DNA from: Actinophytocola xinjiangensis
Lineage (GTDB): Bacteria; Actinomycetota; Actinomycetes; Mycobacteriales; Pseudonocardiaceae
DNA length: 64,000 nt
Assembly: GCF_001921215.1 (NCBI RefSeq)
Contig: NZ_MSIF01000001.1
Location: 744,001-808,000, forward strand
Reading direction: 5' to 3'
Part shown: piece after piece, positions 8,550-15,556 of the stretch
Position numbering within the stretch: position 1 is the first letter of the stretch
Layout of the letters: every line of letters begins with the position of its first letter
Notes under the pieces: model-generated
What the model saw: the letters and a program-made list of their open reading frames with translations, nothing else
What the model was told of the DNA's origin: nothing
Database searches by the model: none
Position numbers and translations under genes: made by a program

Positions 8550-8717
8550 GTGTACCGCAAGATCGAATCGATGGGCGCGAGGCTGCTCGGCCTGTTCGTG
8601 CCCAGCGTGGATGCCTCGGCGGCCTGTCAGTACTACTGCTGGAGCGCCTGCTACCAGTGCCCGAACTACGCGCCGTGCTGCCGGCTGACCAGCTGCTCGC
8701 TGTCCTGCCAGATCTGA
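8550..8717 (+). CDS. Precursor of an eight-cysteine secreted peptide
   Basis: A 55-codon gene begins at GTG 8550, with GGGAGAG 5-6 nt upstream, and ends at TGA 8715-8717. The N-terminal half is a short leader with three charged residues and a modest hydrophobic stretch (ARLLGLFVPSV), ending in the signal-peptidase-like motif ASA-A at residues 22-25. The core (26-55) holds eight cysteines at 26, 30, 34, 37, 43, 44, 49 and 53, one Trp and several Tyr. Cysteines are absent from the leader. The even count, absence of a lanthipeptide, radical-SAM or YcaO enzyme nearby, and downstream thiol-redox genes suggest four disulfides. It resembles no precursor family I can name. Cleavage site and bridging are inferred. 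Confidence 0.8.
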   Translation: MYRKIESMGARLLGLFVPSVDASAACQYYCWSACYQCPNYAPCCRLTSCSLSCQI

Positions 8718-8827
8718 CCGGTCCTCGACGCGTCATCCGGACCGATCGCTGCCGCTGGTGGACCCCCGCGATAACCACCACCGTCGTGACAGTGAGGCCC
8801 GGTTGAGGATCAGGGGTTGATCGTGGA

Positions 8828-8867
8828 ACGCCTTCCGCGACGACGGAACGGTTGTCGCGGAAGGCGT
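8828..8867 (+). terminator. Hairpin between peptide gene and export operon
   Basis: Perfect 14-bp inverted repeat ACGCCTTCCGCGAC (8828-8841) / GTCGCGGAAGGCGT (8854-8867) with a 12-nt loop and no T-tract. It sits 110 nt after the peptide stop and 28 nt before the MauE-like start. The likely role is partial termination or mRNA 3'-end stabilisation, giving more precursor than export-machinery transcript, as in many peptide operons. Confidence 0.65.
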
Positions 8868-8894
8868 CTCCGGCGCTTCGGAAGGGTGTTTCCC

Positions 8895-9431
8895 ATGCAG
8901 TACTGGACGATCGGTGTCCACAGCGCGGTCGGCGTGATCTTCCTGGTCTCGTCGGTGAGCAAGGTGCGCAACCGGGCCGCGTTCGACTCCTTCGTCGACT
9001 CGGTGCGGACCATGCGCCTGCTCGGCCCGGCGTGGTCGCTGCCGGTCGCGGTCGCGGTGGTCGCCACGGAGTTCCTGATCTGGGTGCTGCTCGCGATCCC
9101 GGCCCGTCTCGTTTCCGCCGCCGGTCTCGTGCTGGCGGCCGGGTTGCTGCTGGTGCTGGCGGGTGCGATCGCCGTAGCGGTCCGGCGCGGGGTTCGTGCT
9201 CCGTGTCGGTGCTTCGGAGGTTCGGTGTCCCCGCTCGGACCGTGGCAGGCCGTGCGCAACGTCGTGCTCGCCTCGGCCGCGCTCGGCGCGGCCATGACCG
9301 GTCTCACCCCCGGCCCGACCCAGCCGGCCGGGGTGGCCGTCGCGGTCGTCGCCGGCGTGGTTCTCGGCTACCTGGTGGCCGTGTCCGACGACCTGATCGA
9401 ACTGTTCGCCGGTGTCGACGCACCGGCCTGA
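8895..9431 (+). CDS. MauE/DoxX-family membrane redox protein
   Basis: This 178-residue protein has four predicted membrane helices (about 5-22, 48-70, 72-95, 120-165) and a conserved-looking Cys pair in APCRCFGG (Cys104, Cys106) at a membrane boundary, typical of MauE-like proteins. In methylotrophs MauE works with the thioredoxin-like MauD to form the disulfides of the methylamine dehydrogenase small subunit. No methylamine dehydrogenase genes are here; the obvious client is the eight-Cys peptide upstream. I use the ATG at 8895 (AAGGG 8 nt upstream) instead of an Arg-rich in-frame extension that would run through the hairpin. It is followed after 19 nt by the TlpA-like gene. Confidence 0.85.
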   Translation: MQYWTIGVHSAVGVIFLVSSVSKVRNRAAFDSFVDSVRTMRLLGPAWSLPVAVAVVATEFLIWVLLAIPARLVSAAGLVLAAGLLLVLAGAIAVAVRRGVRAPCRCFGGSVSPLGPWQAVRNVVLASAALGAAMTGLTPGPTQPAGVAVAVVAGVVLGYLVAVSDDLIELFAGVDAPA

Positions 9432-9450
9432 CAAGTCAACTGGAGGAACG

Positions 9451-9993
9451 GTGTCCATCCTGATCTCGGCCGTGGTGCTGGTGGGTCTGCTCGCCGCGCT
9501 GAACCTGGTGCTGAACGTGGGGGTGGTCAGGCGCCTGCGTGAGCACACCGAACTGCTCGCCAGGGCGTCCAACCCCCGCACCGCCATCGGCGCCGGCGAG
9601 TCCGTCGGCCCGTTCGAGACGACCATGACGGATTCGCGGACCCTGGCCATGGACGACCTGGTCGGCGAGAACCTGATCGCCTTCTTCTCCACCACCTGTG
9701 AGCCGTGCGAGGAGAAGCTGCCCAAGTTCATCGACCTGGCGAAGGTCTGGCGCGGTGGCCGCGACCAGGTCGTCGCGGTGGTGGTCGGTGACCCGGCCGA
9801 CGCGACGTGGCGGGTCGCGGACCTGGAGGCGGTCGCCCGGGTGGTGGTCGAGGAGACCGACGGCGCGGTGAGTACCGCGTTCGGCGTGCGGGGCTACCCG
9901 ACGGTCCTGGTGACCGGGCCAGGGCCGGAGGGGCAGCTGGTGGTGACCGAGGACCGTGTCCAGCTCGAGGCCCGCGTCCCAGTGCGGGCATGA
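9451..9993 (+). CDS. TlpA/MauD-like membrane-anchored thiol oxidoreductase
   Basis: This 180-residue protein has one N-terminal membrane helix (residues 2-23) and an external thioredoxin-fold domain with active site TTCEPC (Cys83, Cys86) and a cis-Pro region near GVRGYPTVLV. Start is GTG 9451, with GGAGG at 9442-9446. It is likely the thiol-disulfide exchange partner of the MauE-like protein: MauE would relay electrons through the membrane while this domain oxidises or shuffles cysteines of the exported peptide. Its stop overlaps the exporter start (ATGA), so the two are translationally coupled. Confidence 0.88.
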   Translation: MSILISAVVLVGLLAALNLVLNVGVVRRLREHTELLARASNPRTAIGAGESVGPFETTMTDSRTLAMDDLVGENLIAFFSTTCEPCEEKLPKFIDLAKVWRGGRDQVVAVVVGDPADATWRVADLEAVARVVVEETDGAVSTAFGVRGYPTVLVTGPGPEGQLVVTEDRVQLEARVPVRA

Positions 9994-11963
9994 CCGGGTC
10001 CGCCGGGGCCGGGGGAGGGGCCACGGTGCGGCAGGTGCTCGCGGTGTGTTCGCTGGCGGCCGGTGCGGCACCGGGCATCCTGCTGGTCTACTCGGTGCTG
10101 ATGGTGGCCAGCGGCGCGCTGCCGGTGGTGATCGCCTGGCTGACCAAGCTGGTGCTGGACCAGCTCGCCGGGGAGCCGGTGTCCGGCACGCTGGTCGTGG
10201 TGGGGGTCGGGCTGGCGCTGGCCGGGCTGGTGGGGGGCGTCGCGCCGCACGCGCACCGCTACCTCGGCGCCGAGCTGGACCGGCGGGTGGAGGTACGGGC
10301 CCAGGACCGACTGTTCGGCGCGGTGGAGCGGTTCGTCGGCCTGGGTCGCTTCGAGGATCCCGTGTTCCTCGACCGGCTCCGGCTGGCCCAGCAGTCGGTG
10401 CACAATCTCGCCGACCAGGCCGTCGGCGGGGTGCGGGGCGTGGTCACCTCGGCGATCACGATCGCCGGGTTCGTCGGGTCGCTGTTCGTGCTCAGCCCGA
10501 CCCTGATGGTCGTGGTGTTGGGCACGGGGATGCTGACGCTGGCGGCCGAGATCGCGTTGTCCCGCCGGCGGGCCCGCATGCTCTGGCGGATCGGGCCCGT
10601 CGAACGTCGGGAGTTCTTCTACGCCCAGCTTCTGTCCACTGTGGAGGCCGCGAAGGAGGTCCGGTTGTTCGGCACGGGCGGCTTCCTGCGCCGGCGGATG
10701 ATGGGGGAGCGGTTGACCGCCAACGCGGCCCGGCGCGCGACCGACCGTCGCGAGGTCGCGGTCCAGTCTGTCCTGGCCGTGCTGGCGGCGACCGTCGCCG
10801 GCGGCGGGCTGCTGTGGGCGATCGGTGACGCGCAGCGCGGCGGGCTCTCGGTCGGGGACGTCACGGTGTTCGTCGCGGCGGTGGCTGGGGTGCAGGCGGC
10901 CCTGGCGTCGCTGACCAACGAGGTCGCCCGAACCCACCAGGCACTGCTGATGTTCGATCACTACCTCGCGGTCACCCGGGCCGCGCCCGACCTTCCGCTG
11001 GCGGCGCGTCCTCGCCCGCTGCCCCCGCTGCGGCACGCGATCGAGCTGCGGGACGTGTGGTTCCGGTACTCCGAGGAGCATCCGTGGATCCTGCGGGGGG
11101 TCACGCTGCGGATCCCGCACGGCCAGGCGCTGGCGCTGGTCGGGCTGAACGGGGCCGGCAAGTCCACGCTGGCGAAGTTGTTGTGCCGGTTCTACGACCC
11201 CACCCGCGGCGTGATCCTGTGGGACGGCGTGGACATCAGACAGGTGGACGTGACCGAACTGCGGCAGCGGGTCGGCGCCGTGTTCCAGGACTACATGGCC
11301 TACGACCTGACCGCCGGGGAGAACATCGCCCTGGGCGACCTGGACGCCCTCGGCGATCCGGGCCGGATCAGCACGGCCGCGCGCCGGGCCGGCGTCCACG
11401 ACCGGATCACCGAACTCCCCCGGGGCTACGACACCCTGCTGTCCAGGACGTTCTTCAGCGAGTCCGACAAGGACGACCCGGAGACCGGCGCCATGCTCTC
11501 CGGCGGCCAGTGGCAGCGACTGGCCCTGGCCAGGGCCTTCCTGCGCGACCGGCACGAACTGCTGATCCTCGACGAGCCGTCCTCTGGCCTGGATCCCCAG
11601 GCGGAGGCCGAGATCCACCGCTCGCTCCGCCGGTTCCGCAGTGGACAGACAAGTCTGCTGATCTCCCACCGCCTTGGCGCCGTCCGGACCGCCGACCTGA
11701 TCGTCGTCCTGGACGACGGGCAGGTGGCCGAACGTGGAACCCACCTGGCACTGATGACCCGGGGTGGCCTGTATGCCCAACTTTTCCGCCTACAGGCGGC
11801 CGGCTATCAGGAGTCGGCACCAACAGGAGGCGACGATGTCGACACTGGTCCCCGGCCTGACCGGGTTGGCACTACTGCTGGCGGTTCTCGTCCTTCTGGC
11901 CCGAACGGTGGTCAGGGTGACGGTGCGCGGCATGAGCATGGAACCGGCCTACCGGGAAGGTGA
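9990..11963 (+). CDS. ABC exporter (fused membrane and ATPase domains), no C39 peptidase
   Basis: This 657-residue half-transporter has six membrane helices (about residues 10-320) and one ATPase domain: Walker A GLNGAGKST (about 384), signature LSGGQWQRL (about 503) and Walker B LLILDEP (about 523). The SGGQWQR form is frequent in exporters of peptide natural products. There is no N-terminal C39 peptidase, so leader removal needs a separate enzyme, supplied by the next gene. The start is the ATG at 9990 overlapping the TlpA stop. Oddly, the frame continues 43 codons past the normal ATPase end, overlapping the signal peptidase gene by 128 nt, with a Gly/Arg/Pro-rich low-complexity tail. Confidence 0.9.
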   Translation: MTGSAGAGGGATVRQVLAVCSLAAGAAPGILLVYSVLMVASGALPVVIAWLTKLVLDQLAGEPVSGTLVVVGVGLALAGLVGGVAPHAHRYLGAELDRRVEVRAQDRLFGAVERFVGLGRFEDPVFLDRLRLAQQSVHNLADQAVGGVRGVVTSAITIAGFVGSLFVLSPTLMVVVLGTGMLTLAAEIALSRRRARMLWRIGPVERREFFYAQLLSTVEAAKEVRLFGTGGFLRRRMMGERLTANAARRATDRREVAVQSVLAVLAATVAGGGLLWAIGDAQRGGLSVGDVTVFVAAVAGVQAALASLTNEVARTHQALLMFDHYLAVTRAAPDLPLAARPRPLPPLRHAIELRDVWFRYSEEHPWILRGVTLRIPHGQALALVGLNGAGKSTLAKLLCRFYDPTRGVILWDGVDIRQVDVTELRQRVGAVFQDYMAYDLTAGENIALGDLDALGDPGRISTAARRAGVHDRITELPRGYDTLLSRTFFSESDKDDPETGAMLSGGQWQRLALARAFLRDRHELLILDEPSSGLDPQAEAEIHRSLRRFRSGQTSLLISHRLGAVRTADLIVVLDDGQVAERGTHLALMTRGGLYAQLFRLQAAGYQESAPTGGDDVDTGPRPDRVGTTAGGSRPSGPNGGQGDGARHEHGTGLPGR

Positions 11964-12312
11964 CCAGGTCCTGGTGCGCCGGGGCAGAACCCTGGAACAG
12001 GGTCAGGTCGTTGTCCTGGAACAGCCGAGCGGCACCGGCTGGCGCCTGCCCCCGCTGCGCCAGGGCGCCGGCGCCGCGGCGATCGCCACCCGCTCGTGGC
12101 TGATCAAACGCGTGATCGCCGTCGCCGGCGACCCGGTCCCTCGCGACCAGGTCCCCCTGCTGGCGACGTTCCCCGAAACCCGTGTCCCTCCGGGCAAGAT
12201 CGTCCTGCTCGGCGACAACCAGGCCGTGAGCCTTGACTCCCGACGCCTGGGCTACTTCCCGACCGACCGCGTCCTGGGGGTCGTCGCCCGCGACCTCCCG
12301 CGCCGGGGGTGA
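11836..12312 (+). CDS. S26-family (type I) signal peptidase, pathway-specific
   Basis: This 158-residue protein is a short signal peptidase with one N-terminal membrane helix (6-22). The catalytic Ser34 lies in GMSMEP, the general base Lys91 in LIKRVIAV, and the family box GDNQAVSLDSR is near residue 126. The start is ATG 11836, preceded by AGGAGG. It is shorter than a housekeeping LepB and lies in a peptide-export operon, so its probable substrate is the peptide leader at the AxA motif before the Cys-rich core. It is the last gene of the operon and convergent with the AraC gene 7 nt away. Confidence 0.9.
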   Translation: MSTLVPGLTGLALLLAVLVLLARTVVRVTVRGMSMEPAYREGDQVLVRRGRTLEQGQVVVLEQPSGTGWRLPPLRQGAGAAAIATRSWLIKRVIAVAGDPVPRDQVPLLATFPETRVPPGKIVLLGDNQAVSLDSRRLGYFPTDRVLGVVARDLPRRG

Positions 12313-12319
12313 CCGCGCG

Positions 12320-13234
12320 TCACCAGATCTGTTGGCGGTAGCGCAGGGGGGAGAGGCCGACCTGGCGTTTGAACGCGGTGCTGAACGCGCTTTCCGAGGT
12401 GTAGCCGAGGTTCGCGGCGAGGGCGCCGACGCGGATGTCGGTGTCGCGCAGGGCCCGTTGGGCGAGCAGCATCCGCCAGCGGCTGAGGTAGGTCAGGGGT
12501 GGGACGTCGGCCACGGTGCGGAAGCGTTCGGCGAAGGACGTGCGGGACATCGCGGCGGCGGTGGCCAGGTCGTCGAGGTTCCAGGGCCTTCCTGGGTCGG
12601 CGTGCATGAGCCGGATCGCGGGGCGCAGGCGCTCGTCGGTCAGCACTCGTAGCCAGCCTGGGGGGAGGTCGGCCTGGTCGACGTGGGCGCGCACCATTTC
12701 CAGCACCAGGAGCTGTACGTGCTGGCGGATCGCGAAGTCCGCGCCGATTCGCCGGTGGCGTACCTCGTCGAACACCCGGTGGATGGTGCCGCGCAGGGTG
12801 AACGCGGCGGTGGCCGATCCTCGGATGTGCGCGACCGGGGGAAGTGCCGCGGACAGCAGTGCCCGGCCGGCGGGGTTGAGGTCGACCCGCCCGCCGACGA
12901 CGATGTCGTCGGTGTCGAGGTCGACGCCGGTGAGGTCGGTCGACGGCGGGTTCTCGTCGGGCCGGAGTTCACGGGGTGGACCGTCGCCGGTGCCGCCTTC
13001 CAGGCGCAGCCACGACCGGTCGTTCAGCACGGCGACGTCGCCCGGTTCGAGGTCGATCGGCGAGGCGGCGGCGTCGGTGGTCAGGCGCGCGTGGCCGCTG
13101 ACCATCGCGAAGAACTTGAGCGGGGTGCCGAGTGCGCCGTGCGTCACCCACGGGTCGCGTGCCGCGAACCCGCCGGAGAGCACGCCCCGGACCTCGACGA
13201 GGTCGAACACCTCGGAGAGCTGATCTCCGTCCAC
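12320..13234 (-). CDS. AraC-family transcriptional regulator
   Basis: This 304-residue protein has an N-terminal cupin-like sensor domain (AraC-binding-like/cupin_6 type; LEPGDVAVL) and a C-terminal double helix-turn-helix (residues 200-300, ending with LGYTSESAFSTAFKRQVG and LSPLRYR, the AraC signature). Start is GTG. It is divergent from an SDR gene with a 73-nt gap, the usual layout for a regulator and the single enzyme it controls. It is not obviously tied to the peptide island to its left. Confidence 0.9.
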   Translation of the reverse strand: MDGDQLSEVFDLVEVRGVLSGGFAARDPWVTHGALGTPLKFFAMVSGHARLTTDAAASPIDLEPGDVAVLNDRSWLRLEGGTGDGPPRELRPDENPPSTDLTGVDLDTDDIVVGGRVDLNPAGRALLSAALPPVAHIRGSATAAFTLRGTIHRVFDEVRHRRIGADFAIRQHVQLLVLEMVRAHVDQADLPPGWLRVLTDERLRPAIRLMHADPGRPWNLDDLATAAAMSRTSFAERFRTVADVPPLTYLSRWRMLLAQRALRDTDIRVGALAANLGYTSESAFSTAFKRQVGLSPLRYRQQIW

Positions 13235-13307
13235 GCTCGTACTATCGCGAAGAAAAACCGGATGGACAAGTATTCATCGTCCCCCGGTCGGGGTCCAGGC
13301 TGGAGTC

Positions 13308-14318
13308 ATGACACTGGGTATCACGCACAGTCAGCACCCGCTCGGCTCCGGGTTCACCGCCGCCTCGACGGCCGAGGACGTGCTGGCCGGCATCGACCTC
13401 ACCGGGAGGAACGTGATCGTCACCGGTGGCCACTCCGGCCTCGGACTGGTGGCCACCCGGGCGCTGGCCGAGGCCGGCGCCTCGGTCACGGTCGCCTCGC
13501 GGGACACCGACCGCGCCGCGCGGGCGGTCGCCGGGATCGCGCGCGTCGAGGTCGGCCGGCTGGACCTGCTCGATCCCGCCTCGATCGACGCGTTCGTCGA
13601 CGGCTACCTCGGGTCCGGTCGCCCGCTGCACATCCTGGTCAACAACGCCGGGTTCACCCCCTCCGGCAGCGGGCTCACGCACGACGCGCGCGGCTACGAA
13701 ACGCAGTTCGCCGTCAACCACCTCGGTCACTTCCAGCTGACGCTCGGGCTGTACCCGGCGCTGCGGGCGGCGGGCGGCGCCCGGGTCGTCACCACCACCT
13801 CGGGCGCCCAGCGCATGTCCGACATCCTGTGGGACGACCCGCACTTCACCACCGGCCGGCACGACCCCGGCCTCGCCTACCCGCAGTCCAAGACCGCCAA
13901 CGTGCTGTTCACCGTCGAGCTGGACCGCCGGTGGGCCGCCGACGGGATTCGTGCCTACGCACCACATCCGGGGATCGTGCCAGCCACGGCCTTCAACCGG
14001 GCGGTCGGTGAACGGGCACAGCGGGACATGGGCCTCATCGACCAGGCCGGTGAGCCGATCATCGACCCCGTCCGGGGACAGAAGACCCCCGAACAGGGCG
14101 CGGCGACGATTGTGTTCGCGGCCGCCAGCCCGCTGCTCGCCGGCCTCGGTGGCGTCTACCTCAACAACAGCGACATCTCGCCCCTGGACGAGGACCCGAG
14201 GGCCATCGACCTCACCGAACCCGGCCCCGACGGGATCCCGGTCGACGTCGTGCCGCACTCCGTCGACCCCGACTCCGCGCGGCGCCTGTGGGAGCTCAGC
14301 GAGGAGCTGATCCGGTAG
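13308..14318 (+). CDS. Short-chain dehydrogenase/reductase
   Basis: This 336-residue SDR has the NAD(P) motif TGGHSGLG (about residues 40-47), NNAG near 115 and the catalytic YPQSK near residue 190. The length and LNNS/DISPLDED C-terminus resemble protochlorophyllide-reductase-like/retinol-dehydrogenase-like SDRs that are widespread in actinomycetes and usually of unknown substrate. It is divergent from and probably controlled by the AraC regulator. A Ser-rich N-terminal extension of about 25 residues precedes the Rossmann fold. Confidence 0.88.
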   Translation: MTLGITHSQHPLGSGFTAASTAEDVLAGIDLTGRNVIVTGGHSGLGLVATRALAEAGASVTVASRDTDRAARAVAGIARVEVGRLDLLDPASIDAFVDGYLGSGRPLHILVNNAGFTPSGSGLTHDARGYETQFAVNHLGHFQLTLGLYPALRAAGGARVVTTTSGAQRMSDILWDDPHFTTGRHDPGLAYPQSKTANVLFTVELDRRWAADGIRAYAPHPGIVPATAFNRAVGERAQRDMGLIDQAGEPIIDPVRGQKTPEQGAATIVFAAASPLLAGLGGVYLNNSDISPLDEDPRAIDLTEPGPDGIPVDVVPHSVDPDSARRLWELSEELIR

Positions 14319-14324
14319 GGAGTC

Positions 14325-14873
14325 TCACGACGAGTCGGGTGCCAGCGACCAGACCTCCGCGGTGGTGAGGAACGCCGAGGACGACGGTCGCTCGGCGCCG
14401 CCCTCCCGGCGCACCGCGCCGGCCACCGGTGTCCCGCCGATCGTGACCGACGCGTCCGCCGCCGGGGCCAGGACCAGGCGCAGCGCGTGCGGTACGCCGT
14501 CGAGCGGGAACGCGTCGGTCTCGAACGTGCGGACGGCCAACGCGCCGGAGACGGTCACCGCCACGTCACCGGCGCGGGCCGACAGCCCGTCGCGGAGGTC
14601 GAGGTCGACCGTGACCTCGGCCCGCTCCGGGGTCGGCTCCGGCCACGGCAGTCCGGCGGCCTCGGGGAAGTGCCGGACGAACGCGCGCTCCAGCCAGCCG
14701 CCGAGGGTCGGGTCGTCGGCGAGGACCCGCACCCGGCCGTCGTGCCACAGCACGATCGCCCTGCCGGGGCCGTGCACCGACCAGTCGACCGTCCACACCG
14801 AGGCGAACGCGGTCACGTCGTCGCCGTCGAACAGCCGGACGGCGGGGTTGGCGCCGCACAGCAGCACGGTCAC
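14325..14873 (-). CDS. Hypothetical protein, last gene of the carbamoyltransferase operon
   Basis: I do not recognise this 182-residue protein. It has no signal peptide or membrane helix, many beta-type segments and two motifs common in bacterial hypothetical proteins (VLWHDGRVRVLADDP and WLERAFVRHFPE). Its GTG start overlaps the stop of the membrane protein upstream (GTGA), making it the seventh gene of a coupled operon. A tailoring or binding role in that pathway is possible but unsupported by motifs. Confidence 0.65.
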   Translation of the reverse strand: MTVLLCGANPAVRLFDGDDVTAFASVWTVDWSVHGPGRAIVLWHDGRVRVLADDPTLGGWLERAFVRHFPEAAGLPWPEPTPERAEVTVDLDLRDGLSARAGDVAVTVSGALAVRTFETDAFPLDGVPHALRLVLAPAADASVTIGGTPVAGAVRREGGAERPSSSAFLTTAEVWSLAPDSS

Positions 14874-15556
14874 CGCGCCGGCCTCGTGACACGCTCGTCC
14901 ACCCAGCGCTCCACCGGCGCCACCAGCACGGCGACCGCGAGAGCCAGGTGCACGGCCAGGAACACCACGGCCGTCACCACCCCCGGCGGCCCGCCGACGA
15001 ACACGACGATGTGCGAGGCCCAGTCGAGGGTTTCGGGACGCCCGTCCGGCCAGGCGTACAGCAGCCAGAAACCCAGGTCGTTCAGCCCGGACACGACCAG
15101 CAGCACCGACGCGACACCGACCTTGAGCACCGTCGCGGTGCGCGCGCCGCCGAGCCGGAACGCGATCAGCCCGAACAGCACCAGATAGCTGACGACGAAC
15201 AGCTGGAACTGGTAGACGGTCTGGAACCCGCCCGCCTCACCGACCTCGCGTGCGGTGCCGTAGTCGAGGACCCGCAGGATCAGCGCGGTGTCCACGTAAC
15301 CCATGTAGGCCAGCACCCCGAGGACCACCAGCACCGGACCGAACCGGCCACGCGGGAACGTCGCGACCGCGAGCGTCGCGAACACCAGCGGACTGATCTT
15401 GAACGCCCACTCGCCGAGGTCGTCGAGGGTCTGGTCCGGCGGCAGGGCGACCATGATGAGACCGGCGAGCACCGCGGCCGGAACCGCGAAGGCGAGCCAC
15501 AGCCAGGACCGGGCTCGGTACAGGGTGGCCACCGGCCCGGCGACGTGGGTGGTCAC
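14870..15556 (-). CDS. Multi-pass membrane protein of unknown function
   Basis: This 228-residue protein has about six hydrophobic helices with short loops and an Arg-rich C-terminal end. The GTG at 15556 overlaps the stop of the carbamoyltransferase gene (GTGA), which fixes the start; the longer in-frame extension is a shadow of that enzyme. I recognise no family motif. In this operon it could help transport or present the product made by the carbamoyltransferase, glycosyltransferase and epimerase. Confidence 0.7.
   Translation of the reverse strand: MTTHVAGPVATLYRARSWLWLAFAVPAAVLAGLIMVALPPDQTLDDLGEWAFKISPLVFATLAVATFPRGRFGPVLVVLGVLAYMGYVDTALILRVLDYGTAREVGEAGGFQTVYQFQLFVVSYLVLFGLIAFRLGGARTATVLKVGVASVLLVVSGLNDLGFWLLYAWPDGRPETLDWASHIVVFVGGPPGVVTAVVFLAVHLALAVAVLVAPVERWVDERVTRPAR

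Noticed and set aside
8405-8560. Extension of the SARP protein to an ATG at 8560
   Set aside because: The added 52 residues are not part of the winged-helix domain, they cover the best promoter (8438-8466) and would overlap the Cys-rich peptide gene on the other strand.
8537-8806. 89-codon plus-strand frame overlapping the Cys-rich peptide
   Set aside because: It is Arg/Leu/Val-rich with no motif and uses the same ribosome site less well. The overlapping frame from GTG 8550 has the ordered leader plus eight-cysteine core and an AxA motif.
8895-9993. Genuine methylamine utilisation (mau) locus
   Set aside because: MauE- and MauD-like proteins are present, but no methylamine dehydrogenase large or small subunit, MauG or amicyanin gene is nearby. 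The context is peptide export.
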